Source: Panopea generosa (lineage: Eukaryota > Mollusca > Bivalvia > Adapedonta > Hiatellidae). Taken from it: 64,000 nt of DNA. Positions 1 to 11,711 of this stretch are shown one piece after another. The notes under the pieces are model-generated. The model searched no databases. It was not told the DNA's origin and saw only the letters and a list, made by a program, of their open reading frames with translations. The DNA lies in NCBI GenBank assembly GCA_029582155.1, contig CM055899.1, positions 82,402,556-82,466,555 on the forward strand. Direction: 5' to 3'. Every line of letters begins with the position of its first letter. The first letter of the stretch is position 1. The position numbers and the translations under genes are program-made.

Positions 1-2974
1 GCGGTTTCTGTATTTTTTAATCTTTGTATGTTTTGTCTCACAAATAATTGTTTGCCCTTTACTTGTGTCCAAGCAATTTATTTACAATTCATTACAACAT
101 GTATGCCTGTTTGATATAATTCCATAATGAATACGATAAACCATTTTTCATAAATAGTTTCATTCTCTCTAAGTAAATAATGTACTAATCCATGGAACTT
201 GACCCGAATAATTTCATTTTATCTCTTTGATCATGACCAGAGATGTGTTATATGTAGCCCAGCATGAAACTATCAATTGGATGTACCTAATTAGCAATTT
301 TGTTTATTATGCATGCAGATAAGATGTCCATTGCAATATATTTGAGTGCTGTGTTTGCTGTACTAAATCTGGGGAATCTTTTATTTTAATCCAGAATACT
401 GAGGAACCTGCATGTACAATAAACATTGTTTCTTAGATTAACTTCCATAATATCAATCAAATGTATTTACAAGAAATTCATTATGTGTTAACTTGCAACA
501 GGCAGTATCATCTATGGCTATGCTGGTAGTTACAGCTTATGTTGGACATGAGTATTATCAAATAACTGTAGTAAACTTGTCGACTGCTAGTGATAAGCCC
601 CGCCTATAATACAGTGTGTAGCAGCTACCGGCGATGGGCCTTTAAAGAGAGTGCTGTTTTGGTATCTTAATAGGGTTACACATATATGAAGGTACTAAAT
701 CAGCTATTTGATTATTTTGATTGATTCATTCAATCTAAACCTCGGAACATTAAGCATTGAATTTAACTTTAATACCCGACATTGTTTTGAGTTGTGAGTA
801 ATTTGCAATAGTCACTGATTGTTAAACAAACCAATCAAATATCAGATCAACTATGACAACAGTTGATGAAATATGATTTACTTTGTAATAGTATTTCCAT
901 TACTTTATTAAAGGTATATTATCATATAAAAAATAAAATATAAATATCATTTTAACTATAACATACGCTATTATTTCAATTTTGATTTAATCATATATAA
1001 AGTATAAAATATTGGGAATGATAAAAGCACAGACAAACTATGACATAAATCATTTCTGTTGCATCAGGGAGTTCTTAACAGAACAATAAACGTAAAAGAT
1101 AGAATTGATTTAACTCAATAAACTCTTTTGGGAGCACTTGAATATCAACCACATCACGAAATAAAAAACAAGGTTGCGGCAAATATCATAGATACCAATA
1201 ACATTCAGTTGATCGTATTCGGCAAACTATAACGGTCTTAATTTCTTCTTAAAATACTGATGATTTGTATTTGTATTTACCTTCTTATCCTATAAACATA
1301 CTAGGTCGGTAAAGTCATTGTATTCTAAGTCGTCTAATATACCAAACATTGACTGCGCAATGTTATCTATTTAATTCACATTTTGCAAAAAATTGAAGTA
1401 TTTTATATTGAATATAAAACCAAGTAAATTGATATGCACTAGAGCAAAACTTGGACCTTGACAATAACTGCAAGCCAACCATTGTCTCCAATAAAAGTAA
1501 GCGTAAAATAATCTATTGCTAATTAACATAAATATAAACGCTTCAATACGAATATGAGATATCCAGCATTAACAAAAATCGCTAATTTCATCGTAAACTA
1601 CCAACAGATATCGGAATCAATTTACAAACGAGGGAACCAATAAAAAAACGTTTGCATGTTGCTTAATATTACTCTGCATATTTGAGCATTGCTAATGAAA
1701 CCAGATGATACATCATTTTATACTATGAGTTAAAATTATATATTTCCCGAAAAATAATGTTGTATGCATGGAATTTTGAAGAACCAAATAAATCGACTAA
1801 AATACGTATAAAATGTTAAAAATGACCCTCAGGAGACGTTTGCTTAAATGAATAATATCATGTTTTTCATGACATGTTAAGCATTTTTCTTTTTAATGTC
1901 TAGTGTATAAATTATTGTCTAAATATGGCTATACGCACACTGGTTGCTGAGAGTTTGCCAACAATTTTACACTTTATAACCAGCAATGGACGTGGCTTTC
2001 AAATGACACAGACATCACAGCAGCACAAACACAATAAATATGGAAAATTATTAAAATAATTACAACACATACATAGGTAGGAAGTGACCACCGGAATCTC
2101 CGCCATGGAAGTCATTAGTCACAGTATTTATAAAACACAGCAATACTCAAATAGCTGGTGATGTTATACGCAAAATGTAATCAATGACCTTGTAGAAGCA
2201 ATAACAAGTATACGACAAGGTGGAGACAAGGACATCAAAACCTTTTTATTGAATAATTTAAAATGCTTGCAAAACTATGTCAATAAATATAAAATTGGAC
2301 AAGAGTATACAAAGTTATATTGCGAAATGGAAATATTTGAATACAAAAAAAACAACTTATATGAACTATCTAACTTGTTCAAGGTCAGAATATTTTTAAT
2401 AAATTTACCTTATTCAATTAAACCGTTTTTTTTTAAAGTCCAAACCGTTGAGTAGTATCCTTAGGAAACATACAATAAAAACCACAAAATATAGTTATCC
2501 GGAACAAAACCTATATGGAAGAGTTAGTTGTTACGATTATCTTAATTATTCAATAAATAGACTATGAACTGCATTTTGATAAAAGATAATTGGTTTATCT
2601 TTAATGAAAAATGTAACATATAACAGTTTTAACAGAAGTGTTCGCTTTGTTAATATTTTGGATTGGAAATGTCGGATTTTAGTGGATTTACCCCAGTGCA
2701 CTTACTCCCCGCACCCTAAAATTGGCAAATTGAATTTAAAATAAATTCAGTTGGTTTTTATCAACAATATTAGAATAGTTTATTACTCTCTAATATGTTT
2801 ATTATCCATTGAATCCACTGAATTTTCCGCCCACAGAATATTAAGCATTTACCCTTAAATACTTGTTATATTGCACCATATGACGTGTTTTTTTAAAAAT
2901 GACCTTCAGGACAAGACAATAACGTAAACTCATATCCCCTATCTCTATATCAAGTACCGGATCCGTCCTGAAAA
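1..2974. other. unannotated AT-rich DNA
   Basis: I see no supported gene, RNA or clear repeat here. The longest open frame is under 70 codons and has low-complexity composition. The stretch around 1990-2100 loosely resembles 22596-22700 (shared CACAG and AATAC/TACATA words), which may be an old dispersed repeat, but the alignment is too poor to annotate. Confidence 0.5.
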
Positions 2975-4108
2975 TAGTGAATATGTGTTATGATGAATAT
3001 TGACCATGTGTTATGATGAATATTGACCAAGTGTTATGATGAATATCGACCACGTGTAATGATGAATATTGACGAAGTGTTAGGATGACTATTGACCCAG
3101 TGTTATGATGACTTTTGACCAAGTGTTATGATGAATATTGACCAAGTGTTATGATGAATATTGAACATGTGTTATGATGAATATCGACCAAGTGTTATGA
3201 TGAATATCGACCAAGTGCTATGATGAATATCGACCTTGTGTAATGATGAATATCGACCATGTGGTATAATGAATATTGACCATGAGTTATGATGAATATC
3301 GACCAAGTGCTATGATGAATATCGACCATGAGTTATGTTGAATATCGACCATGTGTTATGATGAATATTGACCAAGGGTTATGATAAATATTGACCAAGT
3401 GTTATGATGACTATTGACCAAGTGTTATGATGAATATTGACCAAGTGTTATGATTAATATTGACGAAGTGTTATGATGAACATTGATCATGTATTATGAT
3501 GAATGTCGACCATGTGTTATGATGAATATTGATTAAGTGTTATGATAAATATCGACCATGTGTTATGATGAGTATTGACCAATTGTTATGATAAATATTG
3601 ACCAAGTGTTATGATGAATATTGACTAAGTGTTATGATAAATATCGACCAAGTATTATGATGACTAATGACCAAGTGTTATGATGAATATTGACCAATTT
3701 TTATGATGAATATTCACTAAGTGTTATGATGAATATTGATCAATAGTTATGATGAATATTGACTTAGTGTTATGATGACTGTTGACCAAGTGTTATTATG
3801 AATATTGACTAAGTGTTATGATGAATATTGACGAAGTGTTATGATGACTATTGACCAAGTGTTATTATGAATATTGACTAAGTGTAATGATAAATATTGA
3901 CCAATTGTAACGATGACTATTGACGAAGTGGTATGATGAATATTAATGAAGTGTTATGATCAATATTGACGGAGTGGTATGATGAATATTGAATATTGAC
4001 GAAGTGTTATGATGACTATTGACGAAGTGGTATGATGCTTATTGACTTAGTGTTATGATGCCTATTGACTAAGTGTTATGATGAATATTTACCACGTGTT
4101 ATGTTGAA
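2975..4108 (+). repeat. 23-bp minisatellite, about 49 units
   Basis: A tandem array whose unit reads GTGTTATGATGAATATT followed by GACCAA. Starts at 3123 and 3146 give the 23-bp period. Units vary mainly at the GACCAA part (GACGAA, GACTAA, GACCAT) and at ATGAATATT versus ATGACTATT. Each unit carries TGA/TAA words, so no reading frame stays open. One partial duplication of GAATATT breaks the phase near 3985. No coding or RNA function is visible. Confidence 0.95.
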
Positions 4109-4435
4109 ATTATCGCTAGTAATAAATAATGAGAACATATTCAAATCGTTAAAATGTATGCTGTTATATGAAGAAATATTCATGTATATAAAATTGTAAA
4201 TCATATTATGTTTGTATGCTTATAAAATGATTAAACTATGCCAGTCAATAACTTTCACTCAAAATACTTATTATTGTTTATAACAAAATTATATAAAATA
4301 TCATACCGGAATAGGTTTGTCAACCCTACATGCAGAAGAGGTGTCGTCGATGATTCTACTATACTTAACACGCAACACTAATGCGCGTTATTAAGGTTAC
4401 GTTTTTGGAAGAAAGAGTTACTTTATACAAATTAA

Positions 4436-4611
4436 ATTTAGCTCGATTGCGATAAAAGCTCAGAGCTTATATGATCCGCTCTCGAGTTTGCTTCCTTGGT
4501 AAAACCAGTATTGAGTGATGTTTTATGAGAGATATGGGTCGTGTTGGGGATCGAACCCGCAACCTATGGCGTAAGCAGTCAACACTCTCTCCATTACACT
4601 ATCGCCTCGCT
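4436..4611 (-). mobile_element. tRNA-derived SINE, family B copy 1
   Basis: On the minus strand the right end reads as a tRNA-like head: an A-box-like TAGTGTAATGG (rc near 4592-4602) and a B-box-like GGGTTCGATCCC (rc near 4550-4562) at tRNA spacing. The acceptor ends do not pair, so this is not a working tRNA gene. The body beyond the head contains a GGTTTTACC word and an AGCTCTGAGCTTTTAT segment that recur in 20819-20935 and 54465-54551. The recurrence of head plus body supports a SINE family. Ends and target duplication are not resolved. Confidence 0.65.
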
Positions 4612-5515
4612 TGAAATTTAGAATTAAAATGACAGTGCACTAAATATAATCAAAATCAATGATAAGATTAAATCACGCTAACTTTAAGTTTAAAGAACCA
4701 ACTTCAAATATAAACATGGATTGTTTCCTGAGATAACCGTAAACCAGGTTGAATTGAAACAAGTGTATGCCGAAAATTGGACGTTATATCCAAAAGACAA
4801 AAACAGTCTCTACCAAAGCATGCGTGGTGGAATTGAGAAGAGTTAAAATGTGGTTTACGGGTTTTGGAACATGTTGAGTTCCACGTCCTCGCAGCATGAA
4901 ACATGTACAAAAATAGCCATGCCAGACTATTATCGTAAAGGTATTTCATGCACATGTGTATGGTTTCAAAACACAAATATTAACAATTAAATTGATGAAA
5001 AAAAAATGTATGCATATTTAGAGTAAAATAAGGATAAGACAAAAATATCCATGACACAAGCTCACAGTGGAAGTTTAGGCAGTATTTTAGGCTAGAGATC
5101 TCTGTAACTTCTATAAACTATTAAGGGAAACTTTCTTCCAATCTACAATTGACTCCTGGATGAACTCATCCTCTTTTATTCTACAACAAGTAAAGCGATA
5201 TTGCCTATCATCTCGAAAATACTTGACCACACTTCACTATAATTGCCGTCGCAGCTTATGTAATAGCTGGTCACCTTGTCCCTCAGACAAGGGCAGTTAG
5301 ACGTGTGAATACATCAACTTAATAATAAAGAAAAGAATGAAAACAATACATGGCTAGAAAACAAGTGACAGCACTTGCCAACGTCTTGGTTTAAACAATT
5401 TTCTTTTCAGATAAACAAATACAATACACAAAATGAAAAAAAAGATTAGAACGGAAGAATACATTTCTTATAGATTTTCCCCAGACTTGAATCAACCCAA
5501 CACACATTTACTAAG
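4612..5515. other. no recognised feature
   Basis: AT-rich DNA without a supported gene. A 90-codon minus-strand open frame at 4704-4976 has no recognisable motif and is treated as chance. Confidence 0.45.
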
Positions 5516-6133
5516 ACGCTACATGTAACAGAAGCGAGTAGCCATTTGATATATACGCATTACATGTGACAGAAGCGAGTAGCCATTTGATATATTTGCG
5601 TAACATTTGACAGAAGCAAGTAGCGAGTAGATATATTCACGTTACATGTGACAGAAGCGAGTAGCCAATAGATATATTCACGTTACATGTGACAGAAGCG
5701 AGTAGCCAATAGATATATTCACGTTACATGTGACAGAAGCGAGTAGCCAATAGATATATTCACGTTACACGTGACAGAAGCGAGTAGCAAATAGATATAT
5801 TCACGCTACACGTGACAGAAGCGAGTAGCAAATAGATATATTCACGTTACACGTAACAGAAGCTAGTAGCCAATAGATATATTCACGTTACACGTGTCAG
5901 AAGCGAGTAGCTAATATATATATTCACGTTACACGTGACAGAAGCGAGTAGCTAATATATATATTCACGTTACACGTGACAGAAGCGAGTAGGCAATATA
6001 TTTATTCACGTTACACGTGACAGAAGCGAGTAGCTAATATATATATTCACGTTACATGTGACAGAAGCGAGTAGCTAATATATATATTCACGTTACACGT
6101 GACAGAAGCGAGTAACTAATATATATATATACT
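5516..6133 (+). repeat. 41-bp minisatellite, about 15 units
   Basis: Tandem units built on ACGTTACATGTGACAGAAGC, then GAGTAGCCAATAGATATATTC. GTTACATGTG at 5641 and 5682 gives the 41-bp period. Left-hand units use CATGTG, central and right-hand units CACGTG. Right-hand units change CCAATAGATATAT to CTAATATATATAT, so variants are grouped along the array, as expected from local unit duplication. The array ends in a short TA run. Confidence 0.95.
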
Positions 6134-6663
6134 GGTGGAGGAATTGGATATGCCATATATAACCCGAAATGTGTTTAAAATGACGTTAAATCCCATCCAA
6201 AAAAATTGTCACATTACGCCTGTGTTGCAGTATGTCTGTAATCAACTTCTGGTTATAAAATTAGACTCTGATATACATACTTTCAATAGGCTGTTGATGT
6301 CTTATTGTAATAATAAGCATTTTGAATATTGCAGAGTCGTAGGTGTTGTGACGTTAAACATGTCATATATATATGTAACGCCATTTTTTCATTCCTATTT
6401 TTAAACAAAACTTCGATTATGGCGTGCATATTTTCTCTTTGACATGTGTTTATTTATCACGTTGCTTTATACCCGAGGCAATGAAAAACAAACAATAAGA
6501 GACAGATAGTTTAAAAGACGCACTAGCAAAAACAAATTATAAAACAATAATAACGAATGTCATACAAATATTCTAAATAAAAACAGCATGAGTTATCACA
6601 TTTGGACTATGTTGGTTATTTGTAACATTTTACAATTTCATGCTAAACATGCTAAACTCATCT
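6134..6663. other. no recognised feature
   Basis: Between the 41-bp array and the LINE. An 89-codon plus-strand frame starts in the array and has no recognisable domain. Nothing else is supported. Confidence 0.4.
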
Positions 6664-8075
6664 TTGTGAAGTTTGATTTCCTTTAAAATCAAGAAATATC
6701 ATATATACATGATTTTATTTGCCGATGACATAGTGCTATTCACTACTGACTCAAAAAGTTTACAGACTCAGCTTAATGAAATATCAAACTATTCGCGTAA
6801 ATTGGATCTCAAAATAAATGTTAATAAAACAAAAATATGTATCTTCGAGAAAAGAAAACAAATTAATAACTTTGATTTTTTTGTTAACGGGGACCCTATT
6901 GAAGTTGTTGACACGTTTTGTTATTTAGGTCTAAAATTCACTCACATGGGTAACATGGCACACGCTGTGAACGCGTTGTATGAACAAGCATTGAAGGCTT
7001 ATAACAACTTACTATCTGTTTGTGATAGACTTAATCTCGACATTAAAACCAAGTTATCCCTTTTTGACTCGATGATGGTAACTATTATCTTATATGGGGC
7101 GGAAGTCTGGGGTATCTATGATTTTAAGGAAGTGCATAAAATTCATATTAAATTCTGCAAACGTATTTTAGGTGTTCGTCAGCAAACCTCAAATCTAGCT
7201 GTATTAGGGGATCTAGGAAGATATAGCTAAAGAGAGAGCATTAAAATTCTGGACTAAGATTTTGAAAAGCCCCAATTCTATTATATATAGATCTTTTATT
7301 GATCAATGCGATTCTATCACTGGTAAATGTTTGGCGAGTAATGTGCAGGAATAGTTGGATAGACTAGGATTTGGTGAACTATGGTTAAACTTTAATACAG
7401 ACGTAAATTATCTACCCATGTTAAGACAAAGAATACGTGATCAGTATATCCAGAGTTGGAATACTGGCATTGAAGAATTGCCTAAATTGGAATATTTTAG
7501 GAAATTCAAGAAACAGTTTATTTTTGAAGATTATTTAGATGTTATAAAAAAGAATGCCATTAAAAAACAGTTAACGTGCCTTAGATTAAGCTCCTACGAT
7601 TTAGAAATTGAGTTTGGGAGATTTAATAATATAGATAGAGAAAATAGGCTATGTAAAATATGTTCCATGAAAGTTGTTGAAACTGAATATAATTTCTTAC
7701 TATGTTTCCCAAGATACCATAGCATCAGAATATTATATTTAAATAGTTCATCTTGGCCTACAGTTCAGAAATTTTCAAATATTATTTCAAATAAAAACAA
7801 GAAAAATATGTATCTGAAGCTTTTAAGATAAGAAAACTAGCACTAGAACAAGTAAATAATAATTGATAATGAAACTACTTTACAATCCCTATAAAATGTA
7901 ACTGTTTCTTCTACTCAATATGTGTACAGCTTAGTACATAACTTGTATGTGAATGATATTTATGATTGTGTTGTGTATTGTGTCTTGGCCATATTTATTT
8001 AAAAACTTGCAAATGGCCAAAGGCAAATGTTTGCCGAAATTGCCAATAAAAAATTGAATTTGAATTTATAATTTG
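6664..8075 (+). mobile_element. 5'-truncated non-LTR retrotransposon (LINE) with 3' end
   Basis: The element begins inside the reverse transcriptase domain just before the catalytic FADD box and continues through the C-terminal domain into a 3' tail of short TTGAAT/TTGAATTT words at about 8050-8070. This is the usual result of incomplete target-primed reverse transcription. The 3' UTR (GGCCATATTT near 7987, then CCAAAGGCAAA near 8016) aligns with the tail of the LINE fragment at 56595-57265, so both belong to one family or close subfamilies. The clade is probably CR1/L2/Jockey-like, judged from the C-terminal cysteine segment, but I cannot assign it firmly. Confidence 0.85.
6673..7831 (+). 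pseudogene. LINE reverse transcriptase C-terminal half, frameshifted
   Basis: The protein copied RNA into DNA at the nicked target. The visible part starts with LFADDIVLFTT, holding two of the catalytic aspartates (6715-6745). It continues with KINVNKTKICIF, a YLGLKFT box and LYGAEVWG, all usual thumb-side landmarks of LINE reverse transcriptases. The first frame runs 6673-7230. The coding sense continues in another frame (RALKFWTKILKSPN at about 7236-7280), meets an in-frame TAG near 7350, and then stays open at 7355-7831. The last part has CKIC followed by TEYNFLLCFPRY, the degenerate C-terminal zinc-knuckle-like segment. The endonuclease and the N-terminal reverse transcriptase are missing. 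One frameshift and one stop make it inactive. Confidence 0.85.
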
Positions 8076-9687
8076 CCTTTAGACGTATCTACTAGTAAAA
8101 CACTTAAAAACGTATTCGTAAGAAATAATTAACTTGCCTTTTTTACTTAAAAAGTAAATAATACTTGTAAATATATTAAAGATATGTCTCAAATGTGATT
8201 GAAAGACTGTAATACGATCACCTTTTCTTGTTATTCCACCTTTTGCTTAAACTCATGACAATCGTTAAGATTAATTAAAAGGAATGTAAGGTTGAAATAA
8301 TCACAAATGTCACAAATGTCTCACAGCGAGATCTCGTGATAAGTTAACTGCCACTTAGTAGTTCCAAGTTGAATAAGGATATACATACAGTAAACAAAGA
8401 CTGAGTTGTGAATAAGTTATACAATTTTATAAGCGCAGAACTGTTTGGTACTTCCAAAGATTTATTTTTATTTTATTTCTGAAACATTAGTTTCAGAATT
8501 ATTCTTAAATTATTTTACTGAAAAAGAGAACGTCATAAATACACTACTTTTGTTGTATCACTATTTCGATCACATCGTTTATCTATAATGTAATAACAAA
8601 AAATTAATATCGAACTCGTGAACTAATAGTTCATTTTCAATAGTGTTAGACAATCTGATATTTGTACTTTGTCCAACTGATCATTTCCATTGAAATAATT
8701 ATTATCGAGGGTTAACAGAAGATTAGTTAAACTAATAATTCTAACTTGGAATTCTGGAAGAATCACCAATACTTTAACACGCATATATCCTCAAGTGCCG
8801 TATATCACCCATCACGGGTACTGTAACCGGACTGGATTCAGACTCACAATCACTATAGTGTTGCTCAGACGCGCTACCGACAGAGTCAATGGTATTGGCT
8901 GAATCAGAATGACATTTAACAAGCAAACGTTTTAAAGATACATGTTAAATGTGATTTGTCATGAAAGATAGCTGTAACTGTATATTTACATGAATATATC
9001 TACACTAAAATAGATAACGCGTTTTAAAAAAATGCATTTTTGTATCTTATGACATTAAATAAGTCTCGTCTTTCATTTTTATCCGTCATTCCGGTTTTCA
9101 TATTGTTTCATGTAAAACAAAGTGTCTGAACAACGAGGCTGTGACGCAGTATTTTAGTGCACTCTATATTAGAATGGAATTTGCATCACTCAGACTAAAA
9201 TGTCTTTTTTGTCACATTCGTGTGATTTAAAACATCGATTTTAGTCGTTTTATAAAAAATAATTATATTGTTACATCTGTAAGCTTATCTAACAGTAAAC
9301 TTTATGGAATCGTTTAATTCAAACTTTAAAATAATCAATATTTATGTAAAATCATGTTTTAATGTACTTGTTTTATCAGCAAGGTATATTTCTACACGTT
9401 AGTCCGTTTTGCAAAATCTATCCGCCTTATTATACATGTGCTGACAACTTTATTAACTTATCTGTTCTTGCTTGAAGGCTACTAACTTTACAATTAATCC
9501 ATGCGGCAATTATAAATTTAAAAACGGGGGTGTTGCTTAGATTCGAAAGACCCGCCAAGTATTGTTTTTAAATGGTTACTATAGGTCATATGTGCTAGTA
9601 ACATGGTCATTTTCTTAAAGCGCATTAAACACTTTTTAGTAATGAAATAGGATTTAACGGGTTAGGAGTTAGTCGCAGAAAGCAGCA
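8076..9687. other. no supported gene
   Basis: AT-rich DNA. A segment near 8825-8890 has weak tRNA-like words (GGATTCAGACTCAC, GCGCTACCGAC) on the minus strand and could be a worn SINE head. It was not strong enough to annotate. Confidence 0.4.
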
Positions 9688-9812
9688 GTGGTAAACGAGG
9701 TTCAAGGTCAATATCTAAGTCAATGTCGAGGTGATCTTCACTTTGAGGTTTTATCCAGATCACCAAGGCGGTCAAAGAGGTAAATTCAAGTTCATCAGTT
9801 TTCCGCGCGAAC
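9688..9812 (+). repeat. left arm of a 0.8-kb inverted repeat
   Basis: This arm matches the reverse complement of 10362-10508. Shared landmarks in order are GTGGTAAAcGAGG, TAAGTCAaTGTC, AGATCACCAAG, GGTCAAAGAG and CAGTTTTCCGCGCGAA. Homology stops sharply after GCGCGAA on the inner side. The arm lacks a roughly 25-bp segment present in the other arm. Confidence 0.75.
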
Positions 9813-10361
9813 TATTTTTTAGAGACCAATCACAGATCATCATCTCAAGATTGCTCATGTTTGGATCGTAGGTCAAACTGTTTCCAACACGTGCCATTTA
9901 TTTTGTTTGTATTTTGGCATTCATTTCAGTAGCTCAAGGTCGACTCTGTGTCTTAACCACATTCCTGAGAAATTAAAGTTCAAACCGATGAACAGAAAAG
10001 TGTAAACCGAAAACAAACATGGCATAACTGTTCTATTATTGACGTTGTAGCATCGGTCAGTGAATTTTTTTATCCCAGTAACCAGTCAAAAAACAGAAGC
10101 ATAACCCGACTACTTGTATTGACCTAGTAAAGAGTGAATATTTTTGTATATTGGAATGCTAAACTGTACTGTGACATTTTTGCGTATTTAGATAGACAGA
10201 TGAGCGCTATAACCTGTAAACTAAGCATTTATGTATAATGTCATTTCTCAGGGTTTTCTAACTGTCATGGTATATACCTATTACTTACATGTTCACATGT
10301 TTGTACCATTGTTTTATTATTGCTGTTGTAAATATATTGATGCATAGCTTTCTGTATCACT
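9813..10361. other. 549-bp spacer of the inverted repeat
   Basis: The two sides are not complementary to each other, so the repeat is not a simple extended hairpin. No open frame of note. The spacer could be an ordinary intervening sequence between two oppositely oriented copies of a short mobile element. Confidence 0.5.
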
Positions 10362-10508
10362 TTCGCGCGGAAAACTGGTGAATTTTGAATTGAACTCTTT
10401 GACCAACTTGGTGATCTAGCTATAACCTCGATGTTAAGATAACCTAGACACTGACTTAGGCATCGTCCTGGAACCACTCAACCACTCGCAATAAGCCTCA
10501 TTTACCAC
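10362..10508 (-). repeat. right arm of a 0.8-kb inverted repeat
   Basis: Reverse complement of the arm at 9688-9812. It begins TTCGCGCGGAAAACTG and ends with CCTCATTTACCAC. It carries about 25 extra bases (around 10470-10493) between the CCTCATTTACCAC end and the rest. The minus-strand frames across it are short and not homologous to anything I recognise. Confidence 0.75.
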
Positions 10509-11007
10509 TATTATAGAGCGTTCTTTAGTTTTGTTCGTCAGTTTTCGTGTTTGAACATTCACAATGAAGTTCTTAAGTAATGCAGCGGTTTCGACCGCTA
10601 GATGCGACGCGTGGATTCTGTAGACATGCATAACACTTAATGCTTAAGCAGGATTTCCAAGTAACTTCTTATCATTTTAACTTCAGACAGGAACAATTAC
10701 AATTTCAGACAAGTATGTTAATTAGCAGTGACTATGGAATTGTGTACAATATTACCATAGTGCATATCTGCGGACATCCGATATATTTTTCTCCTGTTAC
10801 ACATATGATTGTACGGAAGTGTATACACTATTATTTATTAAACGGTTGTTTATGTTTTATAATTACGTTTAATGAATATACGAATTGAAATACAATGGCT
10901 GAACTTTACTTCATTGACAAGTGTTTGTCTTCAATCACTACTGAGTTCAACCATTACCGGCGGCAAAAACATTTTATAGATCTTACACTTATTTGTTGCT
11001 TTGCATG
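10509..11007. other. no recognised feature
   Basis: Short open frames of 60-100 codons overlap here in several frames, with no recognisable domain. They are treated as chance in AT-rich DNA. Confidence 0.4.
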
Positions 11008-11162
11008 TTCATTTTACTTTGACTGTGAAATAAGTTTTATCTTTGACAAATCACGCTCGATGTCGCCCTGGGTAAGGCGCAAGGGCAGCAGATGTATCCA
11101 TGGCGGATGTTCGAACCCGCAACCCTCTGAATCCCGACTGTACCACTGGACAACGCACCCCA
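11008..11162 (-). mobile_element. tRNA-derived SINE, family C copy 1
   Basis: On the minus strand the right end reads as a tRNA-like head with a CCAGTGGTA word (rc near 11143-11151) and GGGTTCGAACATC (rc near 11107-11119), a B-box-like motif. The opposite end (ATTTTACTTTGACTGTGAAA, then GACAAATCACGCTCGA) matches the complete copy at 56985-57193. The middle is shorter and more diverged than in that copy. Confidence 0.6.
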
Positions 11163-11262
11163 CCTCTACTTATCTATATAACACTCCATATATTTCTTTG
11201 TAATGAATGAGCTGGATATTTCGAAAAGTTCAGTAAGACTCATGCAAACAGTAACTTATAAA

Positions 11263-11707
11263 GGTCTCACTACACAGTTGAATTTTGTTCTATATAAAAT
11301 AAGGTCTAGGATTTCAATGGTAAAAACAATAATTCCACATAGAATATTTTTTAAAGTGTTTGTTTTCATAGCAGGAATGTATACCCATATAAAAATACAC
11401 AATAACTGTAGATTGTCCACTTTGATCTATTTTTAAAGAGTGTGCAGTGACACCCTGAGTTTTTTTGAAAAAATGAAGTCCTAAAATGCTCATAAATACA
11501 TGCATATGTTAATATCCTATAAAAGTCACTTTTTTAACAACAGTGATATCGTATTGCAGTTTATGCTATGCCAACCTTTGCTCTACTCATCTGCAGCAAG
11601 AAATCACAACCACTATGAACCATTTTGATAATATTGCATACACAAAGTACATTGGCCTTTTTTAAGCGTAAGAATAAAAAAAAGGGGCGTAACTGTGTAG
11701 TGAGACG
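11263..11707. mobile_element. 445-bp candidate MITE with 17-bp terminal inverted repeats
   Basis: GGTCTCACTACACAGTT at 11263-11279 and its near-perfect complement at 11691-11707 (16 of 17 bases) bound a 445-bp non-coding segment. TAAA flanks both sides (11259-11262 and 11708-11711), a possible 4-bp target duplication. Two 16-base inverted matches this close are very unlikely by chance. The inner sequence codes for no transposase, so it would be non-autonomous. The superfamily is unknown. Confidence 0.6.
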
Positions 11708-11711
11708 TAAA

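Noticed and set aside
1990..2100. Dispersed repeat shared with 22596-22700 and perhaps 31060-31130
   Set aside because: Only short words are shared (ACATACATAGGTAG-type). The alignment is not convincing by eye.
2975..4108. CRISPR array
   Set aside because: The 23-bp units follow each other directly with no spacers, in a eukaryotic context. The same holds for the other arrays.
4550..4611. Functional tRNA gene on the minus strand
   Set aside because: A and B boxes are recognisable but the acceptor stem does not pair, and the body is shared with two other SINE-like copies.
8825..8895. tRNA-like remnant on the minus strand
   Set aside because: Only weak box-like words. No body shared with the other SINEs could be shown.
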